Both the position numbers and the translations under genes were made by a program. A model generated the notes under the pieces. The model did not search any database. It saw only the letters and a list, made by a program, of their open reading frames with translations, and was not told the DNA's origin. 64,000 bases of DNA, taken from assembly GCA_902585415.1 (NCBI GenBank), contig CACIDN010000002.1, forward strand, positions 62,001 through 126,000. The letters are read 5' to 3'. Positions 6,073 to 16,819 of the stretch are shown here, piece by piece. The stretch comes from an uncultured Pelagibacteraceae bacterium (GTDB lineage: Bacteria; Pseudomonadota; Alphaproteobacteria; Pelagibacterales; Pelagibacteraceae). Within the stretch, counting starts at the first letter, position 1; the number at the start of each line of letters is the position of its first letter.

Positions 6073-7998
6073 TTAGGCACTTTTTTCTTTATTTTCGTCT
6101 TTTACTTCTTCAAAGTCTGCGTCAACAACGTTATCGTCTTTTTTTCCCTCTTCTTTTTTTTTATCTTTTGCACCATCATCTGGTTTAGCGCTTTGTTGTG
6201 ACTTATAGATAGCTTCACCTAATTTCATAGATGCTTGAACTAAATCTTGTGTTTTCTTTTTAAGATCCTCAACATCAGTTCCTTTTAAAGAGTTTCTTAG
6301 ATCAGAACAGGCAGTTTCGATAGCTTTTTTTTCTGTTTCAGACAACTTACTACCATGTTCTTTTAAATTTTTCTCGGTTGAATGTATTAAAGTATCAGCC
6401 TGGTTCCTCGCATCGACAGCTTCTCTTTTCTTTTTGTCAGCATCTTTATTGGCCTCTGCATCTTTAACCATTTTATTGATTTCTTCATCACTTAAACCAC
6501 CTGATGCTTGAATTTGAATTTTCTGTTCTTTACCAGTTCCTTTGTCTTTAGCTGATACATTAACTATACCGTTGGCATCAATATCAAATGTAACTTCAAT
6601 TTGAGGTACGCCTCTAGGCGCCGGGGCAATTCCAACTAATTCAAAATTACCTAAAACTTTGTTATCCGATGCCATCTCCCTTTCACCTTGAAGAACTCTA
6701 ATAGATACAGCTGGTTGATTATCTTCAGCTGTTGAAAATACTTGGCTTTTTTTAGTTGGTATAGTTGTGTTTTTATCAATTAATTTTGTTGATACTCCTC
6801 CTAGTGTTTCAATTCCAAGAGACAGAGGTGTAACGTCTAATAATAAAACATCTTTTACATCACCTTGTAATACACCAGCCTGTATAGCTGCACCCATTGC
6901 AACAACTTCATCAGGATTTACAGACTTGTTAGGTTCCTTGCCGAAAAAATTTTTAACCTCATCTATGATTTTAGGCATCCTAGTCATACCACCAACCAAC
7001 ACTATTTCATCGATTTCACTTGCTGAAAGTCCAGCATCTTTAAGAGCCGTTTCACATGGTGGCATTGTTCTTTTAATTAAATCCTCAACTAAAGCTTCAA
7101 GTTTTGCTCTTGTCATTTTTAAATTTATGTGTTTTGGCCCAGTTTTGTCTGCTGTGATAAAAGGGAGATTTATCTCAGTCTGTGCTGCTGATGAAAGCTC
7201 AATTTTCGCTTTTTCAGAAGCCTCTTTTAATCTTTGAAGCGCAAGCTTATCAGATTTTAAATCAATACCACTGTCCTTTTTAAATTCTGATAATAAATAC
7301 TCCACAATAGTATTATCAAAATCTTCACCACCTAAAAAAGTATCACCGTTAGTGGACTTAACTTCAAACACACCATCACCTAATTCAAGTATTGAAACAT
7401 CAAATGTTCCACCTCCTAAGTCATATACCGCAATTTTTTTGTTGGTTTTTTTATCTAAACCGTATGCAAGAGATGCTGCAGTTGGCTCATTTATAATTCT
7501 TAAAACTTCTAAACCGGCAATTTTACCTGCATCTTTTGTGGCTTGCCTTTGAGCGTCGTTAAAATATGCTGGAACTGTTATAACAGCTTTTTTTACTTCT
7601 TGACCTAAATATTTCTCTGCGGTCTCTTTCATTTTTTGAAGTATAAAAGCTGAAATTTGAGATGGAGAATATTTGTTACCTTTCGCTTCTATCCATGCGT
7701 CTCCTTTATCTGAATTAACAATTTTGAAAGGAGATGTTTCAATGTCTTTTTTAACAGATGGATCATCAAAGTTTCTTCCAATCAATCTTTTAACAGCAAA
7801 TACAGTGTTCTCAGGATTAGTTACTGCCTGTCTCTTTGCAGGTTGTCCTATAAGTTTTTCGTCATTATCTGTAAATGCTACTACAGATGGAGTAGTTCTT
7901 GCTCCTTCGGCATTTTCCAAAACTTTAGCCTGTGTACCATCCATAATGGCTACACATGAGTTTGTTGTTCCTAAGTCTATACCAATTACTTTGCTCAT
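6073..7998 (-). CDS. dnaK: chaperone protein DnaK (Hsp70)
   Basis: A 641-residue Hsp70. The N-terminal phosphate loop is [17 protein letters not shown], the second is [12 protein letters not shown], and the adenosine motif is VGGMTRMP. The substrate-binding domain is followed by a charged lid ending in [14 protein letters not shown], close to the EEVKD end of proteobacterial DnaK. Gene order grpE-dnaK-dnaJ, all leftward, is typical; hrcA is not next to it. A heat-shock-type promoter lies immediately upstream (8020-8047). Confidence 0.98.
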   Translation of the reverse strand: MSKVIGIDLGTTNSCVAIMDGTQAKVLENAEGARTTPSVVAFTDNDEKLIGQPAKRQAVTNPENTVFAVKRLIGRNFDDPSVKKDIETSPFKIVNSDKGDAWIEAKGNKYSPSQISAFILQKMKETAEKYLGQEVKKAVITVPAYFNDAQRQATKDAGKIAGLEVLRIINEPTAASLAYGLDKKTNKKIAVYDLGGGTFDVSILELGDGVFEVKSTNGDTFLGGEDFDNTIVEYLLSEFKKDSGIDLKSDKLALQRLKEASEKAKIELSSAAQTEINLPFITADKTGPKHINLKMTRAKLEALVEDLIKRTMPPCETALKDAGLSASEIDEIVLVGGMTRMPKIIDEVKNFFGKEPNKSVNPDEVVAMGAAIQAGVLQGDVKDVLLLDVTPLSLGIETLGGVSTKLIDKNTTIPTKKSQVFSTAEDNQPAVSIRVLQGEREMASDNKVLGNFELVGIAPAPRGVPQIEVTFDIDANGIVNVSAKDKGTGKEQKIQIQASGGLSDEEINKMVKDAEANKDADKKKREAVDARNQADTLIHSTEKNLKEHGSKLSETEKKAIETACSDLRNSLKGTDVEDLKKKTQDLVQASMKLGEAIYKSQQSAKPDDGAKDKKKEEGKKDDNVVDADFEEVKDENKEKSA

Positions 7999-8019
7999 AT
8001 TGTTTAAATTATACTGGTC

Positions 8020-8047
8020 ATATAAGAGTTAATTTTAAATCTACAAG
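8020..8047 (-). promoter_or_regulatory. sigma-32-type heat-shock promoter of dnaK
   Basis: Read leftwards, CTTG (8047-8044) is followed by exactly 17 bases and then CTTATAT (8026-8020). This fits the alphaproteobacterial sigma-32 pattern CTTG-N17/18-CYTATNT. The predicted transcript start is near 8013, giving a leader of about 15 bases before the dnaK ATG at 7998. It sits in the 61-base gap between grpE and dnaK, so dnaK-dnaJ can be induced without grpE. Confidence 0.65.
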
Positions 8048-8059
8048 TTATAACTAATA

Positions 8060-8674
8060 TTAATTTTTCTCCTTTTTTTGAGGTTTTTCCTCAGTTTTTT
8101 GAGGTTTTTTTGAGACTCCAACTAATGAAGGCCTTAGCAACCTTCCTTTTAAAGTAAAACCTTTTTGAACTTCTTGAACAACTGTACCTTGTTCTTTATC
8201 TGCATCTTCAATTTCAAGCATAGCCTGATGTTTGTTTGGATCCATTTTTTCACCTAGAGCTGAAATTTCTTCAATCTGATTTTTTTTAAAAATTGATAAT
8301 ATATCTTTATAAATAATATCAATATGTTCAATTATTTTATCTTTATTTTTTTTTTCAAGGCTCTCGTCATTAATAATAGATAATTTAGATCTTTCTAAGT
8401 TATCTGTTAGATTTAAACATTCTTTTGCAAGCGTCATGCCCCCGAATTCATACGCTTCATCTTTTTCTTTTTCATACCTTCTTCTTTGATTTTCTAATTC
8501 AGCATAACTTCTGGTTAACTTATCCTCAATCTCCCTGAGTTTATCTTCAGGAGACAACTCCTCTTTTTGATCATTTTTGGAATTGTTATCTTCATTAACT
8601 GTTTTCTCCTTACCCTCCACTTCATTTTCTGCTTCATTATTTATTTCTGAAGTATTATCGTTTTCTTTTTCCAT
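8060..8674 (-). CDS. grpE: nucleotide exchange factor GrpE
   Basis: A 204-residue DnaK co-chaperone that promotes ADP release. It has a charged, disordered N-terminus (Glu/Asn/Lys-rich, about 1-40), then a long coiled coil (LREIEDKLTRSYAELENQRRR region) and a C-terminal beta domain with GEKMDPNKHQAMLEIED and VVQEVQKGFTLKGRLLRP, the family signature. A Lys-rich tail follows. The start codon overlaps a perfect inverted repeat (CCATATA-TATC-TATATGG, 8671-8688) in the 36-base gap shared with divergent rdgB. Confidence 0.94.
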   Translation of the reverse strand: MEKENDNTSEINNEAENEVEGKEKTVNEDNNSKNDQKEELSPEDKLREIEDKLTRSYAELENQRRRYEKEKDEAYEFGGMTLAKECLNLTDNLERSKLSIINDESLEKKNKDKIIEHIDIIYKDILSIFKKNQIEEISALGEKMDPNKHQAMLEIEDADKEQGTVVQEVQKGFTLKGRLLRPSLVGVSKKPQKTEEKPQKKEKN

Positions 8675-8710
8675 ATATATCTATATGGTATGTAAAATTA
8701 ATATTTCTAG

Positions 8711-9313
8711 ATGAAATCCAAAAAAATTTCACAATTATTGATTGGCACCAATAACAAAGGTAAATTAAGAGAAATTAGAGCTTTACTACCAAAAAACATC
8801 AAAATTTTTTCAACATCTGACTTTAATTTAAAAAGTCCAAAGGAAAATGGAAATACATTTAAGGAAAACTCACTCATCAAAGCCAGGTTTTTTTCAAAAA
8901 AAAGTAATCAAATTTGTATCTCAGACGATTCTGGCCTAGAAATAAAACTCTTAAATAATCAACCCGGTATTTATTCTGCTCGTTGGGCAGGAAAAAAAAA
9001 TAATTTTAATTTAGCAATCAAAAAAGTATTTAAAAAATTAGATAAAAAAATGCCTAGTTGGAGAAATAGAAAAATAAAAGCAAAATTTGTTTGTGCATTA
9101 ACAATTTATTGGCCAAGTGGAAAACACAAGACAACAATTGGAAAAATTGATGGAAGAATATCGAATGCCAAGATTGGAAAAAAAGGTTTTGGCTATGACC
9201 CAATTTTTATTCCAATAGGATCGAAAAAAACATTCGGTCAAACGTCACCCAAAAAAAAATATAAAATTGATCATAGATATAATGCTTTTAAAAAAATTAA
9301 AAAATTTTTATAA
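8711..9313 (+). CDS. rdgB: RdgB/HAM1 non-canonical purine NTP pyrophosphatase
   Basis: A 200-residue house-cleaning enzyme that hydrolyses XTP, dITP and ITP to monophosphates. The N-terminal motif IGTNNKGKLREI matches T.N..K..E; SDDSGLEI carries the metal-binding acid; GFGYDPIFIP binds the base. Divergent from grpE, it ends inside the 3' end of the leftward lpoA-like gene (17-base convergent overlap). No clear ribosome-binding site is seen before the ATG. Confidence 0.93.
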   Translation: MKSKKISQLLIGTNNKGKLREIRALLPKNIKIFSTSDFNLKSPKENGNTFKENSLIKARFFSKKSNQICISDDSGLEIKLLNNQPGIYSARWAGKKNNFNLAIKKVFKKLDKKMPSWRNRKIKAKFVCALTIYWPSGKHKTTIGKIDGRISNAKIGKKGFGYDPIFIPIGSKKTFGQTSPKKKYKIDHRYNAFKKIKKFL

Positions 9314-10448
9314 ATTTACCATTTTCGACTTTGTAAAAATTTAAGACGTGACTAATTTTTTTGTTTTTGATTTTAAAAATACCTGTTTTACCTTTGAAAA
9401 TATTTTCTTGATTGAAAATCTTATTTACTTCTTCTGAATTATTTTTTCTGGTCAAATAATAAACTAGGCCAATTAAGTCATAACTTAAAAATGAAATCTG
9501 GTTTGGATAACTATTAAATTTTTTAAAAAATAGATTTGAAAAGTTATCGTAATTTTTCTTATTAATTGACGGAAAATAAATATTTTGTGAGCTATCTTCT
9601 TTGATTAAACTTTCATCGAACCATTGATTGAGAGTAATAAAATAAACTCTTTTTGTAGAAACATCTGTATAGATAAGTGAAGTTATTACGCTTTTTAGCG
9701 ACTCATCAAAATCCAAAATTATAACTGAGTCAAAACCTAATTTCCCCAATGTATCTTTTTTCTCGAGATTTTTTATCATTTTTTCTTTGTTTGGGTCGTC
9801 AGAATTTTCCACTCTTTTAATTTCATCAAGTAAATTTTGTTTTCTAACTTCATACCTAGTAATTTTCTCAATTCGTTTTGTAATCTCTGTTGGCTCAGTA
9901 TTATAATAAAAAGTTTTTTTAAAATTAATCTTTGCCTGTGAAATTCCCTTTTCAACCTCTTCTTTAAAGTCGGTCTCGGGTATAAGGCAAATTGATTTTT
10001 TGATATCATTATTTTCAAGAAATTTTTTAATTGCAGCCAACTGCGAGGTTGCATTCACACCCGCATAAATTAAATTATTATGTGTGATTTTATTTTTATT
10101 TGAAAATGTTATAAATATAGCATCATTAAATTTTTCAAGTTTTTTTATATTTTTATCAAAAATAGGTCCAATAAATATTCTTACACCTTGATCATATAGT
10201 TCCTGAGCTGCTTTTAGATTATCTGCGGAATTGTCAAAATTGTTCTTTGGATAAATTTCTAAAATTGGATCATCTATTTTGTTAATTGCTAAATTAACTG
10301 CCCTTAAAACTGATTTACCAATATCTTGGTTTTGACCGCTCAAAGGTAACAACAAACCAATTTTTATCTTTCTCTCAGATGCAAAAAGATTATTAGCAGA
10401 AATAAAAACTACAAATATAACAAATATTAAATTAAGTAATTTTTTCAT
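9297..10448 (-). CDS. LpoA-like periplasmic binding-fold protein (penicillin-binding protein activator)
   Basis: A 383-residue exported protein with a Sec signal peptide (MKKLLNLIFVIFVVF..., cleavage likely after LFA, about residue 23). The mature protein begins KIKIGLLLPLSGQNQDIG, the opening of the type I periplasmic binding fold, and continues with NFDNSADNLKAAQELYDQG and FIGPIF. The same pattern is seen in the C-terminal domain of LpoA/YraM. The neighbours, rsmI (divergent) and a BON-domain lipoprotein, mirror the enterobacterial yraL-yraM-yraP cluster and favour a peptidoglycan-synthase activator over an amino-acid transport binding protein. No lipobox is evident. Confidence 0.72.
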   Translation of the reverse strand: MKKLLNLIFVIFVVFISANNLFASERKIKIGLLLPLSGQNQDIGKSVLRAVNLAINKIDDPILEIYPKNNFDNSADNLKAAQELYDQGVRIFIGPIFDKNIKKLEKFNDAIFITFSNKNKITHNNLIYAGVNATSQLAAIKKFLENNDIKKSICLIPETDFKEEVEKGISQAKINFKKTFYYNTEPTEITKRIEKITRYEVRKQNLLDEIKRVENSDDPNKEKMIKNLEKKDTLGKLGFDSVIILDFDESLKSVITSLIYTDVSTKRVYFITLNQWFDESLIKEDSSQNIYFPSINKKNYDNFSNLFFKKFNSYPNQISFLSYDLIGLVYYLTRKNNSEEVNKIFNQENIFKGKTGIFKIKNKKISHVLNFYKVENGKFIKIF

Positions 10449-10479
10449 ATTATATACTATATAATAAACTTTGGTTTTA

Positions 10480-11316
10480 ATGATATCACAATTGCAAAAA
10501 AAAGGTCTTTATCTAATTTCTACCCCTATAGGTAACTTAGGTGATTTAACTATAAGAGCGTTAGAAATTCTTAAAAATTCAGAACTAATTCTGTGTGAAG
10601 ATACTCGCGTATCCATAAAACTTTTAAGACATTATAATATCAAAACACAACTTATTTCATTCCACAAATTTAATGAAAGAAAAAAGACTGGAGATATAAT
10701 AAAAAATTTAATAGATGGCAAAACAATATCACTTATCTCTGATGCAGGAACTCCTGCGATTTCAGATCCGGGTAGAGTACTAGTGAAGGAATGTATAAGC
10801 AATGATATCCCAGTTATTCCAATACCAGGCGCTTCATCAGTTATTTCCTCATTATCAATAAGCGGTTTTTCAGATAGGTTTATATTTTATGGTTTCCTAG
10901 ATGAAAAAAAAAATAAATTAAATAAAGAGTTAGAATTTCTATCCAAAATTAATTGTTCAATAATAATATTTATTCCACCAAAAAAATTAATCAAAAATTT
11001 GGAAAAAGTAATTAAATTTTTTAGTAAAAGAGAAATTGTCTTATGTCGAGAAATGACAAAAATACACGAGGAATTTGTTAGATGTAAAGTTGAAGATCTA
11101 AAAAAAATTAAAATATACGATAAAGGGGAACTTACGATTGTAATATCTGATATAAAAGAAAGCACAAATACTTTCAATTTTTTGACCGAATCTGATAAGA
11201 AAATCATAAAAAAAATGCTTAAAAATACAAGTATAAAAGATATCATCAAAAAATTTACTAATAGAAAAATACCAAAAAAAACAATCTACAATTTTTGTCT
11301 CAAACTCAAAAAATGA
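10480..11316 (+). CDS. rsmI: 16S rRNA 2'-O-ribose C1402 methyltransferase
   Basis: A 278-residue tetrapyrrole-methylase-fold enzyme that methylates C1402 in the ribosomal decoding centre. Motifs: YLISTPIGNLGDLTIRALE at the N-terminus, CEDTR, SDAGTPAISDPG (SAM site) and IPGASSVISSLSISG. The ATG at 10480 was preferred to an upstream TTG at 10471, because it gives the usual short N-terminus. Only 31 bases separate it from the divergent lpoA-like gene. Its stop overlaps the start of the BON-domain lipoprotein gene as ATGA. Confidence 0.93.
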   Translation: MISQLQKKGLYLISTPIGNLGDLTIRALEILKNSELILCEDTRVSIKLLRHYNIKTQLISFHKFNERKKTGDIIKNLIDGKTISLISDAGTPAISDPGRVLVKECISNDIPVIPIPGASSVISSLSISGFSDRFIFYGFLDEKKNKLNKELEFLSKINCSIIIFIPPKKLIKNLEKVIKFFSKREIVLCREMTKIHEEFVRCKVEDLKKIKIYDKGELTIVISDIKESTNTFNFLTESDKKIIKKMLKNTSIKDIIKKFTNRKIPKKTIYNFCLKLKK

Positions 11317-11909
11317 GAAATAAGAATTTTATTTTTTATCTAATATTGCTTGTTTTCTTAAATAGCTGCTCTGGTACAAGCTCTAGAGGTTTGTTTGGAA
11401 CAGGAGTATCGATTGCTATTGATCCAAGATCTTTTGGGACGCAAATTGACGACTCTATCATGGAAAAAAACTTAATAGCCAAGCTTACAATGGAGAAAAA
11501 AAAATATTTTTTGTCTGTCAAAGCTAAAGTTTTAGATGGTAGAATATTTATTACTGGCAAGGTTGATAATCCTGAAGAAAAGTTAAAAATTACAAAAATT
11601 GCATGGGAAACTAGTGGAGCTAGGTCAGTAAGAAACGACATAAAAATTAAAGAAAAATTTAATTTTAAAAAATCAGCTAAAGATGCACTAATAACTTCCC
11701 AATTACGTACTGCTTTAATTGTAAATAAAAACATTAAATCGGGTAACTATCAAATAGATACTTACAAAAAAAATATTTATATCTATGGAATAGCAAGAAA
11801 CAAAGTTGAATTAAAGTTAGTTGTTGATGAAGCAAAATCTATACTAGACGTAAACAATGTTATAGCTAGCATTCTTTTAGTAGAAGATTTAAGAATTCAA
11901 AAAAATTAA
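11313..11909 (+). CDS. BON-domain outer-membrane lipoprotein (DolP/YraP-like)
   Basis: A 198-residue lipoprotein. From the ATG at 11313 the product starts with a short basic N-terminus and a hydrophobic core, ending in the lipobox LNSC (Cys16 or so). Two BON-like modules follow (around 45-110, containing LDGRIFITGKVDN, and around 115-185, containing KKNIYIYGIARNK). This fits DolP/YraP, an outer-membrane integrity lipoprotein. The start overlaps the rsmI stop codon (ATGA), so the two are coupled. It converges with maeB, overlapping by four bases. Confidence 0.82.
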   Translation: MRNKNFIFYLILLVFLNSCSGTSSRGLFGTGVSIAIDPRSFGTQIDDSIMEKNLIAKLTMEKKKYFLSVKAKVLDGRIFITGKVDNPEEKLKITKIAWETSGARSVRNDIKIKEKFNFKKSAKDALITSQLRTALIVNKNIKSGNYQIDTYKKNIYIYGIARNKVELKLVVDEAKSILDVNNVIASILLVEDLRIQKN

Positions 11910-14191
11910 TTTTTTTTATAATCAATAATTTCCGCTGAATAAGCTGCAACAGATGCCAAATTTAATATATCTGATGTTGAACTTCTTAATGGAGCTATTT
12001 CAATAGCTTGCCCTAAGCCTATTAAAAGTGGTCCTATTAACTTTGCTCTGCTCATGGATTGTATCATCTTATACGATATTGCAGCACTGTGTTGACTTGG
12101 CATAATTAAAACGTTTGCGTTTCCTACTATTTCTGAAAAAGGGTAAAGTTCCTGAAACATATCCTCCAAAGCCACATCTGGCTGCATTTCTCCATCAAAC
12201 TTAAAATCAACTTTTTTCTTTTTTAGCAATTCAACAGCATCACTAATTCTTTTTGTCCTATCAGTGGTTGGTTGACCAAAAGTGGAATGAGATAAAAAAG
12301 CGATTTTTGGATCAAACCCAAATAATCTTACAACCCTTGCAGCTGAAATTGCCATTTCTGCAAGTTGTTTTTCATCTGGATATTCTATTACAGTTGTATC
12401 ACAAACAAAAATAGTTTTACCTCTATTTACAATCATGTTTAATCCAAACATAATTTCACCGGGTCTTGGGTCAACAACTTTAGAAATTTTTTCTAAAGAT
12501 GCTGAATACCTTCTAGTGTTACCAGTGACCATTGCATCTGCATCACCACATGAAACCATACAAGCACCAAAAGTAACTCTATCGTTTCTTATAAGCTTAT
12601 CACAGTCGCGTTGTAATAAACCTTCAGATCTTTGAAGTTTCTTGAATAAAAACTCTGTATATTTTTTCCTAAGTTCTTCGTTAGTAGAGTTAATAATCTC
12701 AATGTCGAAGTTTTCTCCATATCCAATTTCATTCAATTTTTTTCTGACTATTTCCTCTTTTGCAATTAAAATAGGTATTCCTAATCTGCTGTTTTTAAAT
12801 GCTATTGCTGCTTTTAAATTGTTTTCGTCCTCACCATCAGCAAAGACAATTTTTTTCTGATTTTTTTTAATTTGAGAATTTATGCCTTGCATAACTGCAA
12901 CTGTTGGATCTAGTCTATTTTTAAGTTGTTCAGAATAATTATCAAAATTTTCAATTCCTATTCTCGCAACACCAGTTTTTATTGCAGCTTTAGCAACTGC
13001 CAAAGGTATCACACTTATAAGCCTTGGATCAAAAGTTGACGGAATAATATAATCCTTACCATAAACAGGTCTTTCTCCACCCATTGCGGCAACTACTTCA
13101 TCAGGAACTCTTTCTCTTGCAAGCGATGCAATAGCGTGTACGGCTGCGACTTTCATTTCTTCATTGATAGTTTTTGATCTTATGTCAAGAGCTCCTCTAA
13201 AAATGTAAGGGAAGCCAATTAAATTATTTACCTGGTTTGGATAATCTGATCTACCAGTTGCAATTATTGCATCATCCCTTACCTCTTCAATTTCCTCAGG
13301 CATTATTTCTGGATCAGGGTTTGCACAAGCAAATATTATAGGGTTTTTTGCCATACTTTTTACCATATTTTTTTTGAGAACTCCTGCTTGAGATAAGCCT
13401 AAAAAAACATCCGCATTTTTTATTGCATCACTTAAATTTCTGTCCTCTGTTTTAATTGAAAACTCGTTTTTCCACTCATTTAAATTATCTCTACCTTTAT
13501 AAATAACACCCTTTGAATCGAGCATTTTGATTCTATTTTTATCAACGCCTGAATTGATAAATAGTTTTGCACATGCCATTGCTGATGCGCCCGCGCCATT
13601 GATAACTACATTTACTTTATTCAACTTTTTTTTAGCAATATTACACGCGTTTATTAATGCAGCACTAGTAATTATTGCTGTTCCGTGTTGATCATCGTGA
13701 AAAACTGGAATATCTAAAATTTCCTTTAGTTTTTTTTCTATAACGAAACACTCAGGTGCTTTTATATCTTCAAGATTAATCCCACCAAAGCTTTTAGATA
13801 TATTTTTTATTGATTTAATTATTTCTTCAGTATCGTTAGTATCAATTTCGATGTCAATTGAATCTATATCAGCAAATCTTTTAAATAATACTGCCTTACC
13901 CTCCATTACAGGTTTTGATGCAATAGCACCCAAATTACCCAATCCTAATATTGCCGAACCATTACTAATTACAGCAACTAAATTACCTTTCGTAGTGTAA
14001 TCATAGGCTTTGTCAGGATTTTCTGCTATAGCTTTTACTGGAGCAGCCACACCTGGTGAATACGCTAACGCAAGATCTCTTTTCGAGGTCATAGGTTTAG
14101 AGGAAATAATCTCAATCTTGCCAGATTTATTGCTATTATGAAACTCTAATGCTTCTTTATCCGAGTAATGTTCAACTTTGTTTTTTTTCAT
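11906..14191 (-). CDS. maeB: NADP-dependent malic enzyme with phosphotransacetylase-like domain
   Basis: A 761-residue two-domain protein. The N-terminal half (about 1-420) is malic enzyme: SPGVAAPVKAI, the catalytic region KAPECFVIEKKL, HDDQHGTA, and an NAD(P)-binding VINGAGASAMA. The C-terminal half (about 435-761) is homologous to phosphate acetyltransferase, which in this family senses acetyl-CoA and is not catalytic. It decarboxylates malate to pyruvate with NADPH formation. Length and order match MaeB. A single gene between convergent dolP-like and divergent murJ. Confidence 0.95.
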   Translation of the reverse strand: MKKNKVEHYSDKEALEFHNSNKSGKIEIISSKPMTSKRDLALAYSPGVAAPVKAIAENPDKAYDYTTKGNLVAVISNGSAILGLGNLGAIASKPVMEGKAVLFKRFADIDSIDIEIDTNDTEEIIKSIKNISKSFGGINLEDIKAPECFVIEKKLKEILDIPVFHDDQHGTAIITSAALINACNIAKKKLNKVNVVINGAGASAMACAKLFINSGVDKNRIKMLDSKGVIYKGRDNLNEWKNEFSIKTEDRNLSDAIKNADVFLGLSQAGVLKKNMVKSMAKNPIIFACANPDPEIMPEEIEEVRDDAIIATGRSDYPNQVNNLIGFPYIFRGALDIRSKTINEEMKVAAVHAIASLARERVPDEVVAAMGGERPVYGKDYIIPSTFDPRLISVIPLAVAKAAIKTGVARIGIENFDNYSEQLKNRLDPTVAVMQGINSQIKKNQKKIVFADGEDENNLKAAIAFKNSRLGIPILIAKEEIVRKKLNEIGYGENFDIEIINSTNEELRKKYTEFLFKKLQRSEGLLQRDCDKLIRNDRVTFGACMVSCGDADAMVTGNTRRYSASLEKISKVVDPRPGEIMFGLNMIVNRGKTIFVCDTTVIEYPDEKQLAEMAISAARVVRLFGFDPKIAFLSHSTFGQPTTDRTKRISDAVELLKKKKVDFKFDGEMQPDVALEDMFQELYPFSEIVGNANVLIMPSQHSAAISYKMIQSMSRAKLIGPLLIGLGQAIEIAPLRSSTSDILNLASVAAYSAEIIDYKKN

Positions 14192-14241
14192 TATAATTAA
14201 TTAAGTATACAATTGAGCCAACATTAAGACTAATATGATTT

Positions 14242-15771
14242 ATGAATATAATTAAGTCAACAGGGACATTTAGTTTTTATACTTTAATAAGTCGTATATT
14301 AGGTTATTTCAGAGATATACTTATAGCAATATTTCTTGGCTCAGGCCCTTTAGCAGATGCTTTTTTTGTTGCATTTAGAATACCAAATACTTTTAGAAGA
14401 CTATTTGGAGAAGGATCCTTTAATGCTGCATTTGTACCAAGCTATTCTAAGGAATTAACTAAAGGTAAAAAAAAATCTGAGCTGTTCGCAAATAAAATCT
14501 TTAATCTTTTAACAATTTCACTTCTTGTGTTGGTAATTATAGTTGAACTATTTATGCCTCTTTTTGTTTCATTAATAGCACCAGGATTTAAATCGGACCC
14601 TGCAAAATTTTTACTTGCTACTCAACTAACAAAAATTACATTCCCTTTTATTTTTTTTATTAGTTTGGCCTCATTTTTTTCAGCAATTTTGAACTCACAT
14701 AACAAGTTTGCAGCTGCATCTGCTGCACCAATAATTTTAAACATTTTGATGATATCAATATTAATATACGGTAAAATTTTAGGAGAGAAACTAGTAATCT
14801 ATTTATCATATGGAGTCTCAATTGCAGGTTTTATACAAGCAGTGTTTTTAATTATATTTGTAAAAAAATTTTTTAAACCAAAAATAAGTTTTACTATTAA
14901 TATTACAAGAGAAATTAAGATATTTTTCAAAAAACTTATGCCGAGTATATTTTCCTCGGGTGTTACGCAAATCAATATTTTGGTAGGCACCATTATCGCT
15001 TCTTTTCAAGCAAGTGCAGTTTCTTACATATATTATGCTGATAGGATATACCAGATAAATTTAGCAATTGCAGGCATCGCAATAGGAATAATAATACTTC
15101 CAAAATTATCAAAATATATTCAACAAAAAAAAATATTGGAGATAAAAAAAATCCAAAATAAATCTATAGAATTATCTATATTTTTAAGTTTACCGGCAAC
15201 ATTAGGACTAATAATTGCTAATGAAGAAATTGTCTCTTCTTTGTTCGGGTATGGGTCTTTTGACCAAACAAGTTTAAAAAATTCCTCAAAAGCTTTATTT
15301 TATTTTTCTTTGGGGCTTCCTGCATTCTCATTTATAAAAATTTTTTCAAGTTTTATTTTTGCTAGAGACAACACTAAAATACCTTTTTATTTTTCAACAA
15401 TATCTGTTTTACTGAATATCATGATCAGTGTCTCTTTTTTCAAAAATTTGGGATTTATTATTATCCCAATAGCAACATCAATATCTTCTTGGATTAATGC
15501 ACTTTTATTGTATGTATTTTTGCATAATGAAAATTATTTTAAATTTAGTAAAAAATTGTTTTTTCAGATAACAAGAATTCTAGTATCTGCTATTTTAATG
15601 AGTGTATTCTTATATAATTTACTGTATTATTTTGATAGTCAATTATCTTTTGAAAATAATTACAAAGTAATTTATCTTCTTTTTATAATAGTATTAAGTA
15701 TACTAATTTATTTCTTTGCTTCTCTATTTACTAAAGCTTTTAAAATAAATGATATTAAAATAAAGTACTAG
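14242..15771 (+). CDS. murJ: lipid II flippase MurJ (MviN)
   Basis: A 509-residue polytopic inner-membrane protein with about 14 hydrophobic segments. The N-terminus has the family hallmark: [13 protein letters not shown], then [15 protein letters not shown] and [16 protein letters not shown], containing the conserved Arg and charged residues that line the cavity. It moves lipid II across the membrane for peptidoglycan synthesis. It is followed one base later by trpS, an arrangement that suggests co-transcription without a functional tie. Confidence 0.95.
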   Translation: MNIIKSTGTFSFYTLISRILGYFRDILIAIFLGSGPLADAFFVAFRIPNTFRRLFGEGSFNAAFVPSYSKELTKGKKKSELFANKIFNLLTISLLVLVIIVELFMPLFVSLIAPGFKSDPAKFLLATQLTKITFPFIFFISLASFFSAILNSHNKFAAASAAPIILNILMISILIYGKILGEKLVIYLSYGVSIAGFIQAVFLIIFVKKFFKPKISFTINITREIKIFFKKLMPSIFSSGVTQINILVGTIIASFQASAVSYIYYADRIYQINLAIAGIAIGIIILPKLSKYIQQKKILEIKKIQNKSIELSIFLSLPATLGLIIANEEIVSSLFGYGSFDQTSLKNSSKALFYFSLGLPAFSFIKIFSSFIFARDNTKIPFYFSTISVLLNIMISVSFFKNLGFIIIPIATSISSWINALLLYVFLHNENYFKFSKKLFFQITRILVSAILMSVFLYNLLYYFDSQLSFENNYKVIYLLFIIVLSILIYFFASLFTKAFKINDIKIKY

Positions 15772-15772
15772 T

Positions 15773-16774
15773 ATGACTCTTAAAAAAATATTTTCGGGTG
15801 TGCAACCAACGGGAAATTTGCATCTTGGAAATTACATTGGAGCTATCAAAAACTTTGTTGAACTCCAAAATGAAAACAACGAGTGCATTTTTTGTGTAGT
15901 CGACCTTCATGCTATAACAGTAAAACAGGATCCAAAAGATTTAAAAAAAAACATAAGAGAAACTGCTGCTACTTTTATTGCCTGCGGAATTGATCCAAGT
16001 AAAAGTATAATTTTTAATCAATCATCAGTGCCAGCTCATTCAGAAACGTCATGGTTACTTAGTTGTATAGCTAGGATAGGATGGTTAAGTAGAATGACTC
16101 AATTTAAAGAAAAAGCAGGAAAAGATAAAGAAAAAGCAAGTGTAGGGCTTTATGTATACCCAATTTTAATGGCAGCAGACATTCTTCTTTATGATGCAAC
16201 TCATGTACCTGTTGGTGAAGACCAAAAACAACATTTAGAACTAGCAAGAGATATATCAAAAAAATTTAACAATGATTTTAATGCACCTAACTTCTTTAAA
16301 ATTCCAGAGCCGCTAATTCATAAAAGTTTTGCAAGAGTAATGAGTTTAAAAGATGGAGAAAAGAAAATGAGCAAATCAGAAACATCAGATTTAAGCAGAA
16401 TTAACCTAACTGATGACGCAGAAACGATAATCAATAAAATAAAAAAAGCAAAAACAGATATTGATCCATTTCCAAACGATGTAAATAACTTAAATACACG
16501 ACCAGAAATTAAAAATTTAATAGGTATTTACTCAAGCTTAACCGATATGAAAATTGATCTCTTGTTAAATAAATTTAACGGAAAAAATTTTTCTTTTTTC
16601 AAAGAAAAATTATCAGAAGTAGTGGTTGAAAAAATTTCTCCAATATCAAACGAAATTAAAAGGCTTGGTAAAGACCCTGGCTATATTGATCAAGTTTTAA
16701 GCGAAGGTAGTAAAAAAGCTAATGAATTATCTTCAAAAAAGGTAAGAGATTTGAAGGAAAAATTTGGTTTTTAA
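15773..16774 (+). CDS. trpS: tryptophanyl-tRNA synthetase
   Basis: A 333-residue class I synthetase. The HIGH-type motif is in [16 protein letters not shown] near the N-terminus; the KMSKS motif is intact in [13 protein letters not shown] near residue 200. [17 protein letters not shown] is the Trp/ATP pocket typical of bacterial TrpRS. The length is standard. It starts one base after murJ ends. Confidence 0.96.
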   Translation: MTLKKIFSGVQPTGNLHLGNYIGAIKNFVELQNENNECIFCVVDLHAITVKQDPKDLKKNIRETAATFIACGIDPSKSIIFNQSSVPAHSETSWLLSCIARIGWLSRMTQFKEKAGKDKEKASVGLYVYPILMAADILLYDATHVPVGEDQKQHLELARDISKKFNNDFNAPNFFKIPEPLIHKSFARVMSLKDGEKKMSKSETSDLSRINLTDDAETIINKIKKAKTDIDPFPNDVNNLNTRPEIKNLIGIYSSLTDMKIDLLLNKFNGKNFSFFKEKLSEVVVEKISPISNEIKRLGKDPGYIDQVLSEGSKKANELSSKKVRDLKEKFGF

Positions 16775-16819
16775 AAGTTATTTACTTTAAAAACAAGATC
16801 TAATAAATATATTTGAAGA

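Noticed and set aside
6767..7237. Long open frame of 156 codons on the strand opposite dnaK
   Set aside because: It is fully antisense to conserved dnaK codons, has no recognisable domains and low-complexity Ser/Thr/Pro-rich sequence. A mirror of codon bias.
7673..8032. Open frame of 119 codons antisense to the dnaK 5' end
   Set aside because: It runs opposite the first phosphate loop of DnaK and through its promoter; no ribosome-binding site or family resemblance.
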